Below, in pieces: positions 26,229 through 36,995 of a DNA stretch of 64,000 nt (position 1 is the first letter of the stretch; every line of letters begins with the position of its first letter). Under the pieces are notes generated by a model. The model did not search any database. It was given only the letters and a program-made list of their open reading frames with translations, and had not been told where the DNA came from. Position numbers and translations under genes: made by a program. Source of the DNA: Mesorhizobium sp. B2-3-12 (GTDB lineage Bacteria > Pseudomonadota > Alphaproteobacteria > Rhizobiales > Rhizobiaceae); the NCBI RefSeq assembly GCF_006442205.1, contig NZ_VFVR01000011.1:1-64000 (forward strand), read 5' to 3'.

Positions 26229-26276
26229 ACTCTGAAAAGCTCTGCCTGGAGGAGGAATCGAGAGCTGAAGGCAATA

Positions 26277-26291
26277 AGAATACTAATATAA
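26277..26291. promoter_or_regulatory. GntR operator-like site, copy 1 (uxaA promoter)
   Basis: AGAATACTAATATAA, 49 bases upstream of the UxaA-family gene. The core CTAATATAA recurs, in either orientation, at 27043-27051 and 27144-27152, and with one mismatch within the same 15-mer at 27266-27280. All four lie in the intergenic regions flanking the GntR gene. Confidence 0.6.
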
Positions 26292-26330
26292 TAGAAGGCA
26301 GATAGTCAAGCCGTGGCGTTTCCGATCGCT

Positions 26331-27005
26331 TCAGCCGAGAAGGTCGGCGGCGACTTCGAGCGTGTTGCGGAAGGAGGTTTCGAGATGGTGCTCCATCGCC
26401 TGTGCGGCGCCCTCGGCATCGTGTCGTTTCAGAGCGTCGAGAATGGCTTCGTGCTGCTCGATCGTCTGTTCGCCATAGCCGGGCTTCGGAATGGCGAGGT
26501 AACGGCCGCGGTCCATCTGTGCCTTCGAGATGTCGACGGCCCGCCAGATCATCGGCAGGCCGCAGATTTCGGCGATGGTGCGATGGAAGACATCGTCGAG
26601 TTGGATCGCGGTGGCATATCGGCCGCGCGATATGGCAAGCCGATGCGCCGCCATATTGTCCTCCAGCAGTTCGGCCGATGCCGGTGTGAGCTTGACGGCC
26701 GCGCGTCGCGCGCTCTCCATCTCCAGCGCCCGGCGAATGACATAGGCCTCCTCGAGGTCGGCGCGGCTGATCGGCGCGACATAGGTGCCGGTCTGCGCCA
26801 GGATTTTCACCAGGCCCTCGTCGCTGATGCGCTTGACCGCTTCGCGCACCGGAGTACGCGAAACGCCGAGCGCTTCGGCGATCGCCACCTCATTGATCAC
26901 TTCCCCCGGCTTCATCTGCCCGACGACGATCAGGTTGCGGATCTTCTGATAGATTTGATCGCGCAGCGGCAGAGCCCGATTGAGGGTCGAAGGGTCCAGG
27001 TCCAT
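26331..27005 (-). CDS. GntR-family regulator, FCD subfamily
   Basis: 224 residues. The winged helix VINEVAIAEALGVSRTPVREAVKRISDEGLVKI is followed by an FCD domain (about residues 90-215) with histidines placed for a metal or acid ligand (EDNMAAHRLA, DDVFHRTIAE, EQHEAILDAL). It stands between the dehydratase/SDR pair and the sugar importer. Four copies of a CTAATATAA core surround it, one before its own gene, so it is most likely an autoregulated repressor of both flanking transcripts that senses a sugar acid. Confidence 0.86.
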   Translation of the reverse strand: MDLDPSTLNRALPLRDQIYQKIRNLIVVGQMKPGEVINEVAIAEALGVSRTPVREAVKRISDEGLVKILAQTGTYVAPISRADLEEAYVIRRALEMESARRAAVKLTPASAELLEDNMAAHRLAISRGRYATAIQLDDVFHRTIAEICGLPMIWRAVDISKAQMDRGRYLAIPKPGYGEQTIEQHEAILDALKRHDAEGAAQAMEHHLETSFRNTLEVAADLLG

Positions 27006-27339
27006 GGCAAATCCGTAGCTTCGTTCACTGGAAATGATCAGATTATATTAGAATGTAAATCGGAATGCACCCGATGCGAGGGGTGACGTCCTTCGAGAAC
27101 GGAGTGGTCGCATAAGTTCATGAAATCCAGCTTGTCAGAACTGTTATATTAGTGCAATAGTCGATCTGACAATCGGAATTTGATCGGCAAAATGAGGTCC
27201 TGAACCAAGTCGCATGCCACGAGGCGAGCGTTCCGGGCCACCCTTGGTTCGCTTTTTACCGAGGAAGAATACTAAAATAACAATGCTGCCCAATGCCGAG
27301 GACAACGGGCCGCCCTGCCAGGGAGGAACCTAGCCAGAC
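27006..27339. promoter_or_regulatory. 334-base divergent control region with three GntR operator-like sites
   Basis: This gene-free stretch separates the GntR gene from the sugar importer. It is A-T-rich in patches and holds TTATATTAG at 27043-27051 (38 bases before the regulator), TTATATTAG again at 27144-27152, and AGAATACTAAAATAA at 27266-27280 (about 60 bases before the importer ATPase). The last differs by one base from the uxaA-promoter copy at 26277-26291. No coding sequence is evident. Confidence 0.6.
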
Positions 27340-28838
<1,499 letters not shown>

Positions 28839-28842
<4 letters not shown>

Positions 28843-29834
28843 CCGACGCGGCCATGGAGATCAGCGGCGTCACCCCCGACCGTTTTACGCGCGGCAGCAG
28901 GCTTGTCGACGCCCTGTCGAAGGCGGGACTCGCTTTCGCCATCCTGGCCGTGATGCTCTACGGCTCCTTCGTCAGCCCGGCTTTCTTCACCTCAGGCAAT
29001 CTGCTCAATGTCCTGACCTCGATGTCCATCGTCGGCATCGTCGTCGTCGGCATGACCTTTGTGCTGGTGGTCGGCGGCCTGGCCGACCTGTCCGTGCCGG
29101 CCACCATTGCTTGCGGCGCCATCCTGTCGCTCGGGCTGCAGCCGATGATCGGGCCGCTGCCGGCCTTCGTCCTGGCGGTGGGCCTCGCCGGCCTGATCGG
29201 CCTGCTCAACGGCGTGCTGGTCGGCTATGTCGGCATCAACCCCATCATCGCCACGCTGGGCATCGGCACCATCGGGCTGGGCATCGTGCAGGCCGCCGTC
29301 GGTGGCGTCATCGTCTATGGCAGCAATCCGGCCTCAGCCGAATTCGCCAAGGGCCGCCTGTTCGGCATCCCGGTCGTGGTGCTGATCTTCCTGCTCATTG
29401 CCCTCATCGGCCATTTCGTCCTGTCGCGCTCCTTCTGGGGCAGATGGACGCTCGCCACCGGTGGCAATTACAGCGCCGCCGAGGCAAGCGCGGTGCCGGT
29501 GCAGGCCGTCAAGGCCGGCGCCTTCGTCATCACGGCGCTCGCCTCCGGCATTTCAGGCGGCCTGCTCGGCCTGACTTTGCAGAGCGCACGGCCGCTCATC
29601 GGCGCCGGCTATGAATTCAGCGCCATCACCGCGGTGGTGGTGGGCGGCGTGTCGATCATCGGCGGCTTTGGCTCCGTGCCGCGGGCGATCGCCGGCCTGA
29701 TCTTCGTGCAGCTTCTGACCAACGTCATGGTGCTCGGCGGCGTGCGCACGCCGATCCAGGGTTTTGTCCTCGGCATCCTGATTGTCGGGGCCGTCGGCAT
29801 GGATGCGGCATTGCGCAAGCGAGGGGTGGCGTGA
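28839..29834 (+). CDS. sugar ABC transporter permease (RbsC type), first
   Basis: About 331 residues, eight to ten helices, with the family motif VVGGLADLSVPATIACGAILSL and VVVGGVSIIGGFGSVPRAIAG. The GTG at 28839 overlaps the ATPase stop (GTGA); an ATG at 28854 is possible. Two non-identical permeases follow each other here, so the channel is probably a heterodimer, unlike the homodimeric RbsC. Confidence 0.85.
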
Positions 29835-30829
29835 TGCGGTTTCTGGCGCTTGCCTCGCGGCACAGGGTCGTGATCATCCTCGGCCTGACCCTCATCATTT
29901 CCGCACTGGTGGTTCCAGGCTATTTCTCCGCATCGACCCTTGGCCTCGGCCTCGACCGCGCCGCGACGATCGGCCTGATCGCCATCGGCCTGACCGTGCT
30001 TCTGATCGCGGGCCAGATCGATCTTTCAGGTGGCGCCGTGTTTGCCCTGGCCGGCATCGTATCCGTCATCCTGCAGCGCGAGATCGGCATCCTGCCCGCC
30101 GCGATCGTCGGCATCCTGGCCGGCATGCTGGCAGGCGCCATCAACGGCGCGCTGGTCGTCGGGCTGAAGGTGAATTCCCTCGTCCTGACATTGGCGACGA
30201 TGCTGATCTTCCGTTCGCTTGCGCACTGGATCACCAACAGCCAGCCGGTTTCGGGCGCCGACATCATGCTGTCGCTGGCGCTGGCCAAGATCTATCTCGA
30301 TGTCTTCACCATCCGCAGCGCGCTGTTCATCATCCTGATCGTGCTGCTGCATGTCTGGCTGACGCGCACCATCCCCGGCCGCAACGTCTTTGCCGTCGGC
30401 TCCAATCCGGCGGCCGCCAAGGAGAGCGGCATCGCCTCGGACCGCATCGTCTTTCTCGGCTTTGTCTTTGCCGGCACGCTTGCCGGCCTGGCCGGGGTTC
30501 TCCAGAGCCTCGTCACCAACACCGGTTCGCCCGTCTTCGGCTCGGAACTGACGGTCGCCGTCATTGCCGCGGTCGTCGTCGGCGGAACCCGCCTCGGAGG
30601 CGGCAGGGGATCCGCGCTCGGCACGCTAGGCGGCGTGCTGACCATCGGCTCGCTGACCATCGCGATGGAGTTCCAGTCCGTTCCCGCATACGTCCAGCAG
30701 GTCGTATCGGGGCTCATCCTGATCCTGCTCGTCGTGCTCGATCGGGCCGTTACTACCAAGGGGAGGGCTCCGGGCACGCGCCCCGCGCTCGTTCGCGACA
30801 ATCCAATCACTCAAGGAGGAAACACATGA
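29831..30829 (+). CDS. sugar ABC transporter permease (RbsC type), second
   Basis: 332 residues, the second permease. It has IAGQIDLSGGAVFALAGIVSVIL and AVVVGGTRLGGGRGSALGTLGG as family motifs. A GTG at 29831 and an ATG at 29834 are both open; either overlaps the previous stop. It overlaps the first start of the binding-protein gene at 30826, so the four genes are tightly coupled. Confidence 0.85.
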   Translation: MMRFLALASRHRVVIILGLTLIISALVVPGYFSASTLGLGLDRAATIGLIAIGLTVLLIAGQIDLSGGAVFALAGIVSVILQREIGILPAAIVGILAGMLAGAINGALVVGLKVNSLVLTLATMLIFRSLAHWITNSQPVSGADIMLSLALAKIYLDVFTIRSALFIILIVLLHVWLTRTIPGRNVFAVGSNPAAAKESGIASDRIVFLGFVFAGTLAGLAGVLQSLVTNTGSPVFGSELTVAVIAAVVVGGTRLGGGRGSALGTLGGVLTIGSLTIAMEFQSVPAYVQQVVSGLILILLVVLDRAVTTKGRAPGTRPALVRDNPITQGGNT

Positions 30830-30882
30830 TTGGGAGGAAAAGCATGATTGGGAGGAAACACATGATTGGCAAGAGAAGCATG
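30815..30882 (+). repeat. 18-bp tandem repeat carrying ribosome site plus start codon
   Basis: Three near-identical 18-base units (GGAGGAAACACATGATTG and one variant with AAGC) run from 30815 to 30868, with a degenerate fourth up to 30882. Each full unit has GGAGG six bases before an ATG: 30826, 30844 and 30862. The fourth ATG (30880) has only AAGAG. All four ATGs are in the same frame and open into the binding protein. Confidence 0.85.
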
Positions 30883-31797
30883 CTGCAGATCGCCGCCGTG
30901 GCGTTGCTGGCGTCGACAGGCTGGGCCAGTGCCAAGACGGTCTGCTACGTGACGGCGGCGGATTCGCATGCCTATGCGACGCCGGCCAACAAGGCGCTCG
31001 AGGCCCGCGCCAAGGAACCCGGCGTCGATATCCTCAGCCTCAGCCAGGACTTCGATGTCCAGAAGGGCACCGAGCAGCTCAACACCTGCGTGGCGCGCAA
31101 GGTCGACGGCATCATCCTGTGGCCGCTCGACCCGCAGGCCTACATCCCCGGTCTGGCCCGCGCGCAGCAGGCTAACATCCCGGCGATCCTCATCAATTCG
31201 CCGATGAGCGACGACGCCAAGCCGTTCATCAAGTCCTTCACCGGACCTGACGTCTATGAGGAAGGCAAGCTGGCGGCGGATTCGCTGAGCAAGGCGCTTG
31301 GCGGCAAGGGCTCCGTCGTCATCATCGCCGGCCAGGCCGGCAACGGCACGACGATCGGCCGTGTCAGCGGCTTCACCGACCGCCTCAAGGAAACCAACGC
31401 CGACATCAAGGTGCTCGATACCGTCAACGCCGACTTCGACCAGCAGAAGGCGCTGGTCGTGAGCCGCGACCTGATCACCCGCTTCGGTGACCAGATATCA
31501 GGCGTCTACGCCAATGACGACACCATGGCGCGTGGCTTCATCGATGCCTGGAAGGAGGCCAACCCGTCCAAGGCGGCGCCACCGATCGTCGGCATCAACG
31601 GCCAGAAGGACGCGTTCGAATCGATCCGCACCAACGAGATGTATTCGACCATCGTTCAGTCGCCGGTCGAGGACGGCCGCCTGGCGATCAACACCATGGC
31701 CGAGATCATCGACGGCAAGGAGGTCAAGGACCGGCTGCCGATCCCGCTGACCGTCGTGACCAAGGACAACGTCAACGCGGTCGAGCCGGCGTTCTGA
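30826..31797 (+). CDS. sugar ABC transporter periplasmic binding protein (RbsB type)
   Basis: 323 residues if started at the first ATG; 317, 311 or 305 if at ATG 30844, 30862 or 30880. The repeated N-terminus MIGRKS-MIGRKH-MIGKRS precedes a normal signal sequence (LQIAAVALLASTGWASA|KT), so it only lengthens the basic n-region. The mature protein is a periplasmic binding protein of the ribose/galactose class (SQDFDVQKGTEQLN, DGIILWPLDPQAYIPGL, GVYANDDTMARGFIDAWKE). Binding protein last in the operon is unusual for this class. Confidence 0.88.
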   Translation: MIGRKSMIGRKHMIGKRSMLQIAAVALLASTGWASAKTVCYVTAADSHAYATPANKALEARAKEPGVDILSLSQDFDVQKGTEQLNTCVARKVDGIILWPLDPQAYIPGLARAQQANIPAILINSPMSDDAKPFIKSFTGPDVYEEGKLAADSLSKALGGKGSVVIIAGQAGNGTTIGRVSGFTDRLKETNADIKVLDTVNADFDQQKALVVSRDLITRFGDQISGVYANDDTMARGFIDAWKEANPSKAAPPIVGINGQKDAFESIRTNEMYSTIVQSPVEDGRLAINTMAEIIDGKEVKDRLPIPLTVVTKDNVNAVEPAF

Positions 31798-31807
31798 CGA
31801 GGCAAAA

Positions 31808-31833
31808 GGTCGGCCCGGCATGACGGGCCGACC
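31808..31833 (+). terminator. stem-loop after the sugar-binding protein gene
   Basis: Perfect 10-bp stem GGTCGGCCCG / CGGGCCGACC with a 6-base loop, 10 bases after the stop codon. No U-tract follows, so it may terminate inefficiently or protect the 3' end of the transcript. Confidence 0.55.
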
Positions 31834-32026
31834 CTGCCGTCGAGGAGGAATTTTCCAGTTTGGGTGGCATCTTTGGAATAAACTAACTCTACAGCATTTG
31901 TAGAATAAGCAATCTGCATCGGAGATCTGTTTCCGGACCGGACTCCGCCATGCCCAACCTTCTACGCCTGCCTGAAATCGCACCGGACATAGCCGGTCAC
32001 CGCCGCCTGACAGCGGGAGCCGGGTC

Positions 32027-33214
32027 ATGAGCAGCGATATCCCTGACCGGATCAAGGTTCTCTGGTTCCTGCCGACGCATGGCGACAGCCGCTATCTCGG
32101 CACGACGGAAGGCGGCCGGGCCGTCGATCTGCCTTATCTGACACAGGTCGCAAAGGCCGCCGACACGTTGGGCTATTACGGCGTGCTGCTGCCGACCGGC
32201 CGGGCCTGCGAGGATTCGTGGGTGATTGCCTCGGCACTGGCGCCGCTGACCGAGCGCCTGCGCTTCCTCGTCGCCGTGCGGCCCGGCCTGCAGTCCCCAA
32301 CGCTTGCCGCGCGCATGACCGCCACACTCGACCGCATCTCCAACGGCCGCCTGCTGATCAACGTCGTCACCGGCGGCGATCCGCTGGAGAACAAGGGCGA
32401 CGGCATTTTTCTCTCGCATGCCGAGCGCTATGAGGTGACGCAGGAATTCCTCCAGATCTACAAGCGTGTGCTGAGCGGCGAAGCGGTCGAGCACCAGGGC
32501 AAGCATTTCCGCATCGAGGACGGTCGCCTGCTGTTTCCGCCCGTGCAGACGCCCTATCCGCCGCTCTATTTCGGTGGCTCGTCGGACGCCGGATCGCAAG
32601 TGGCGGCGCAGGAAATCGATAAATACCTGACCTGGGGCGAACCGCCCGCCGACGTCGAACGCAAGCTCGACGCCGTGCGCGAATTGGCCGAGAAGGCCGG
32701 CCGCAAGCTTTCCTTCGGCATCCGCCTGCATATCATCGCCCGCGAGACGACCGAACAGGCCTGGGCCGCCGCCGACGGCCTGATCAGCCGGCTCGACGAC
32801 GCGACCATCGCTTCGGCCCAAAAAGTCTTTGCCCGTATGGATTCGGTCGGCCAGGCGCGCATGAGCGCTCTGCATGGCGGAAGCCGCGACAAGCTCGAGA
32901 TCGCGCCCAATCTGTGGGCCGGCGTTGGCCTGGTGCGCGGCGGCGCTGGTACCGCACTGGTCGGCGACCCGGACACGGTCGCCGAGCGCATCGACGAATA
33001 CCGGCGGCTCGGCATCGACACCTTCATCCTGTCCGGCTACCCGCATCTGGAGGAAGCCTATCGCTTCGGCGAACTGGTGCTGCCGAGACTGCCGACCGAT
33101 CATCCGGTCAAGTCGGCCAGCTCGTCGGTCAACACCGGACCGTTCGGCGAGACCATCGCCGGCGACCATCGGCCCAAATCACTGGGGCCAAAGTCGCTCG
33201 CCAGCGCCTCGTGA
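32027..33214 (+). CDS. ssuD: FMNH2-dependent alkanesulfonate monooxygenase
   Basis: 395-residue bacterial-luciferase-family (LLM) flavin monooxygenase. The N-terminus VLWFLPTHGDSRYLGTTEGGR, the INVVTGGDPLENKGDG block and the C-terminal LVGDPDTVAERIDEYRRLGIDTFILSGYPHLEEAYRFGELVLP match SsuD. It releases sulfite from alkanesulfonates during sulfur starvation using reduced FMN from a partner reductase. GGGAG precedes the ATG. The usual ssuEABC partners are absent; instead a flavoprotein and a HAAT-type importer follow. Confidence 0.92.
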   Translation: MSSDIPDRIKVLWFLPTHGDSRYLGTTEGGRAVDLPYLTQVAKAADTLGYYGVLLPTGRACEDSWVIASALAPLTERLRFLVAVRPGLQSPTLAARMTATLDRISNGRLLINVVTGGDPLENKGDGIFLSHAERYEVTQEFLQIYKRVLSGEAVEHQGKHFRIEDGRLLFPPVQTPYPPLYFGGSSDAGSQVAAQEIDKYLTWGEPPADVERKLDAVRELAEKAGRKLSFGIRLHIIARETTEQAWAAADGLISRLDDATIASAQKVFARMDSVGQARMSALHGGSRDKLEIAPNLWAGVGLVRGGAGTALVGDPDTVAERIDEYRRLGIDTFILSGYPHLEEAYRFGELVLPRLPTDHPVKSASSSVNTGPFGETIAGDHRPKSLGPKSLASAS

Positions 33215-34659
33215 ACGCGCTGCCCCCGGCCCACCGATTGCGCGTCGCCATCCTCGGCGGCGGCTTTTCCGGTGCCGCCTTGGCCTGGCACCTTGCGCGG
33301 GCAAATCGGCCGGAGGTGCTGTCGATCTCGGTCATCGAGCCGCGCCCCGCGCTCGGCGGTGGTCTTGCCTATTCCAGCGAAGAGCCGTCGCACCGGGTCA
33401 ACGTCCCGGCCATCAGAATGAGCATGGCTCCCGAAGACCCGCAGCATTTTGCGCGCTGGTTGGCCGGCAGTGGTGAAATGGAACGGGACCCGGATGCCCT
33501 GTGGAAAAACGGCGATGTGTTTCCACGCCGGCGCGTGTTCGGCCGCTATGTCGCCGCCCACCTTGCACCTTGGCTCGACTCCGGCGCTGTCCGCCATGTC
33601 GAAGCTCAGGCCACGCGAGTAATACGAGAGACCGATGGCGCGGGCTGGACTGTGCAGACCTCGGCCGGACCTGTCGCGGCCGACATCGTCGTGCTCGCCG
33701 CCACGCATCCTCTGCCGGCGATTCCATCTCCACTTGCCTCCCTGGTTGAAGCTCCCGGCTTCATCGCCGATCCCTACGCACCGTCGGCACTTGCCGGGAT
33801 CGAGCCGGAGGCGTCCGTCCTGATCGTCGGCTCCGGGCTGACATCGGCCGACATGGTGGCGGAGCTTGACCGACGGGGCCATCGCGGCCGTATCCTGGTC
33901 CTGTCGCGCCGCGGGCTGCGCTCGCGCGGCCATCCCGCTGTCAGGGGCGAGCCCTTCGGTGACTTTGCGTCAGTGCCGGCCACGACGGCGCTTGCGCTGC
34001 TGAAGACCATTCGTGCGACACTCGCGGCGGCGCGGGATGCCGGTCTCAACTGGCAGTCGGTCTTCGACCAGCTGCGCCTGCAGGGACCGGTGCTGTGGGC
34101 GGCCCTTTCTCCGCCGGAGCGGGCAAGGCTGGTCCGCCAGTTACGCGTATTCTGGGACGTGCATCGCTTCAGGATCGCACCGCAGGTAGCCGCCGTGCTC
34201 GACCGCCGCCAGACGGACGGCACGTTCGACACCATCGCCGCCAGGCTTGTCGCGTCGAACGACGAGGGCGAGAGCCTCGCGGCCAGCTTCCAACGGCGCG
34301 GACAGACGCGGATCGAAACGGCACGCTTCGACGCCGTCATCAACACGACGGGTCCAGCCCATGCGCAGGCCCTCCAGTCCAATCCGGCTTTGCAGTCGCT
34401 GGCCGAAGCCGGGCTGATCAAGGTCGATGCCTACGGGCTCGGTATCGAGACCAGTTTGGAAAGCCGCGCCGTCGGCCGGGACGGCAGGGCTTCTGCCGGG
34501 CTCTTCGTTGCCGGCCCCTTGGCGCGCGGCACATTCGGCGAATTGATGGGCCTGCCCGAAGTCGCCCGTCACGCCGAGTTGGTCGCCGCTGAAGTCGCCA
34601 AGCTGCTCGATGCGGTTCCCTTGGACAAGGCAACCAACGTCAACGCCGCATCGCACTGA
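33211..34659 (+). CDS. FAD/NAD(P)-binding protein of the sulfur cluster
   Basis: About 482 residues. The Rossmann motif VAILGGGFSGAALAWHL is at the N-terminus, then EPRPALGGGLAYSS..HRVNVPA, and a second nucleotide site VLIVGSGLTSADMVAEL, as in the FAD/NAD(P)-binding proteins of the NAD_binding_9 type. The GTG start overlaps the ssuD stop (GTGA). It may be an oxidoreductase acting on an organosulfur compound or a source of reduced flavin for SsuD/SfnG; no direct evidence for either. Confidence 0.72.
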   Translation: MNALPPAHRLRVAILGGGFSGAALAWHLARANRPEVLSISVIEPRPALGGGLAYSSEEPSHRVNVPAIRMSMAPEDPQHFARWLAGSGEMERDPDALWKNGDVFPRRRVFGRYVAAHLAPWLDSGAVRHVEAQATRVIRETDGAGWTVQTSAGPVAADIVVLAATHPLPAIPSPLASLVEAPGFIADPYAPSALAGIEPEASVLIVGSGLTSADMVAELDRRGHRGRILVLSRRGLRSRGHPAVRGEPFGDFASVPATTALALLKTIRATLAAARDAGLNWQSVFDQLRLQGPVLWAALSPPERARLVRQLRVFWDVHRFRIAPQVAAVLDRRQTDGTFDTIAARLVASNDEGESLAASFQRRGQTRIETARFDAVINTTGPAHAQALQSNPALQSLAEAGLIKVDAYGLGIETSLESRAVGRDGRASAGLFVAGPLARGTFGELMGLPEVARHAELVAAEVAKLLDAVPLDKATNVNAASH

Positions 34660-34820
34660 CAACCGAAAGCCGGTGCGGCTGTAAAAAATTGGAATTTCCG
34701 TCCTGCAAGCGCGCTAAAAACGGAAAAACCACCTTTGTATATAAATTCCATAAACATAATAAATATGGGCCACATCCGGCCGAGGCCGGGTCGATCAACG
34801 GCCTGAATGGGAGACAGTTC

Positions 34821-35924
34821 ATGGCACATGCAGGAACCGACGCGGTCAAATTCGCCTATTGGGTGCCCAATGTTTCGGGCGGCCTGGTGATTTCCAACAT
34901 CGAGCAGCGCACCAACCATTCGGCCGAGTACAACCGCAAGCTTGCCCAGATCGCCGAAAAGGCCGGCTTCGACTACGCGCTGAGCCAGATCCGTTTCACC
35001 GCCGGCTACGGTGCCGACGAGCAGCATGAATCGGTGGCGTTCAGCCACGACCTGCTGGCGGCGACCACGACGCTGAAGGTGATCGCGGCGATCCTGCCCG
35101 GTCCGTGGAATCCGGCGCTGGCGGCCAAGCAGCTCGCCACTATCAGCTACCTCACCAATGGCCGTGTCGCGGTCAATCTCGTCTCCGGCTGGTTCCGTGG
35201 CGAGTTCCATGCCATCGGCGAGCACTGGCTCGATCATGACGAGCGCTATCGCCGTTCGGAGGAATTCATCCGCGCGCTGCGCGGAATATGGACTGAAGAC
35301 AGCTTCACCTTCCGTGGTGATTTCTATCGCTTCAACGAATACTCGCTGAAGCCGAAGCCGCCGCAGCCGCTGCCCGAAATCTTCCAGGGCGGCTCCTCGC
35401 GCGCCGCGCGCGACATGGCATCGCGGGTCTCCGACTGGTACTTCACCAATGGCAACACACCGGTCGAGATCGCCAAGCAGGTAGACGACATCAGGGGCAA
35501 GGCCAAGGCCAACAACCATTCCGTCAAGGTCGGCGTCAACGCCTTCGCCATCGTGCGTGAGACCGAGGAAGAGGCCAAGGCGGTGCTTGTCGAAATCATC
35601 ACCAAGGCCAATCCGGAAGCGGTCAACGCTTTCGGCCACGAGGTCAAGAATGCCGGCAAGTCCTCGCCGGAAGGCGAGGGCAATTGGGCGAAATCCTCCT
35701 TCGACGACCTCGTCCAGTACAATGACGGCTTTCGGTCGAACCTGATCGGCACGCCGAAACAGGTTGCCGGACGCATCGTCGACCTGAAGCGCGCCGGCGC
35801 CGATCTCATCCTGCTCGGCTTCCTGCACTTCCAGGAAGAGGTCGAGTATTTCGGCAAGCATGTCATCCCGCTCGTTCGCGAGCTGGAAAACGCCGAGCAG
35901 GCGGCGTCGCTGGCCGCCGAATAA
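34821..35924 (+). CDS. sfnG: FMNH2-dependent dimethylsulfone monooxygenase
   Basis: 367-residue LLM flavin monooxygenase. The start region FAYWVPNVSGGLVISNIEQRT, the block INLVSGWFRGEFHAIGEHWLDHDERYRRSEEFI (here VNLVSGWFRG) and FQGGSSRAARDMA agree with SfnG, which converts dimethylsulfone to methanesulfinate for use as a sulfur source. The ATG at 34821 is chosen; the frame is open for 132 bases more but that part is intergenic and A-T rich, with a likely promoter. SfnG plus SsuD/MsuD would give sulfite. Confidence 0.9.
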   Translation: MAHAGTDAVKFAYWVPNVSGGLVISNIEQRTNHSAEYNRKLAQIAEKAGFDYALSQIRFTAGYGADEQHESVAFSHDLLAATTTLKVIAAILPGPWNPALAAKQLATISYLTNGRVAVNLVSGWFRGEFHAIGEHWLDHDERYRRSEEFIRALRGIWTEDSFTFRGDFYRFNEYSLKPKPPQPLPEIFQGGSSRAARDMASRVSDWYFTNGNTPVEIAKQVDDIRGKAKANNHSVKVGVNAFAIVRETEEEAKAVLVEIITKANPEAVNAFGHEVKNAGKSSPEGEGNWAKSSFDDLVQYNDGFRSNLIGTPKQVAGRIVDLKRAGADLILLGFLHFQEEVEYFGKHVIPLVRELENAEQAASLAAE

Positions 35925-36041
35925 CCATCTGCCCCAAGGCTGGTCGGGTTGCCCGGCCAGCACAGGTTTTCAAGCGCGCTCGATCCTTTCGGGCGGCATC
36001 GAGAATTCGTGCGCCTGCGGGCGAAATCGAGGACGATTGGA

Positions 36042-36995
36042 ATGCCGTTGCCCACCTATGCCTTAGGAGCGATGGAAGCCTCGGTCTACGCGCCGGAAGT
36101 CTTTGCGCGCGGCCTGCCCTCCGTGCTCCAGCCTGCACACTTGTCCGAAGGCGACGCTGGGGCGGCCGGATCTACTGCCAATGCAGCTGCTCCGCTGCTG
36201 TCGCTTCACGGCATCGGCCTGGCATTCGGCGGTGTCGTCGCGCTGGCCGACATCGACCTGTCGGTCCGGTCAGGCGAGATTCGTGCCATCATCGGGCCAA
36301 ACGGTGCCGGCAAGAGCTCCCTGATCAACGTCATCAGCGGCGTCTACCGCCCGGATCGCGGCCAGGTCCGGCTCGCCGGCGTCGGCTATGCCCAGGTGCC
36401 GACGCAGCGGCTGGCGCATCTCGGCGTCGCCAGGACCTTCCAGAACCTTGCCTTGTTCAAGGGCCTCAGCGTCCTCGACAATGTCGGCTCCGGCCTCGCC
36501 TACAAGGTCCGTTCCAACTTCGCCGGCCAGGTGCTCGGCATTGGCCGATCGCGCGGCGAACGATACGACTTCTTGAGCTGCACCGACCAGATCCTCGAAT
36601 TCCTCGACCTCACCGCCGTTCGCGATCGTCTTGCCGGCACGCTGCCCTATGGACTGCAGAAGCGGGTCGAACTCGCCCGCGCGCTGGTCGCCGAGCCGCG
36701 CCTGCTACTGCTCGACGAACCGATGGCCGGCATGACACCAGGTGAGAAAAGCGAAATGGCTGATTTCGTGCGCGCCGCGCGCGACCGTTTTTCCACCACC
36801 GTCGTGCTGATCGAGCATGATGTCGGCGTCGTCATGGGCCTGTCCGACCGCATCGCCGTCCTCGACTACGGCCGCAAGATCGCCGACGGCACGCCCGACG
36901 AGGTCCGCAACGACCAGCGCGTCATCGACGCCTATCTCGGCGTCGCCTCCGACAATGAGGCCCTCTCCCGTGATGAAGCAAGGGCGGGCATATGA
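36042..36995 (+). CDS. branched-chain-amino-acid-type ABC ATPase (LivG-like) of the sulfur cluster
   Basis: About 317 residues. An N-terminal extension of ~50 residues precedes the ATPase core with Walker A GPNGAGKSS, Q-loop in ARTFQNLALF, signature LPYGLQKRVELARAL (a LivG-type variant of LSGGQ), Walker B LLLLDEPMAGM and switch IEHDVGVV. ATG 36042 has GAGG nine bases upstream; ATG 36072 has a site too close. First of five genes of a HAAT-family importer set between sfnG and sfnB. Confidence 0.82.
   Translation: MPLPTYALGAMEASVYAPEVFARGLPSVLQPAHLSEGDAGAAGSTANAAAPLLSLHGIGLAFGGVVALADIDLSVRSGEIRAIIGPNGAGKSSLINVISGVYRPDRGQVRLAGVGYAQVPTQRLAHLGVARTFQNLALFKGLSVLDNVGSGLAYKVRSNFAGQVLGIGRSRGERYDFLSCTDQILEFLDLTAVRDRLAGTLPYGLQKRVELARALVAEPRLLLLDEPMAGMTPGEKSEMADFVRAARDRFSTTVVLIEHDVGVVMGLSDRIAVLDYGRKIADGTPDEVRNDQRVIDAYLGVASDNEALSRDEARAGI

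Noticed and set aside
30815..30882. CRISPR-like short repeat array
   Set aside because: The units are contiguous 18-mers without spacers and lie inside a coding frame; they are a ribosome-site/start repeat.
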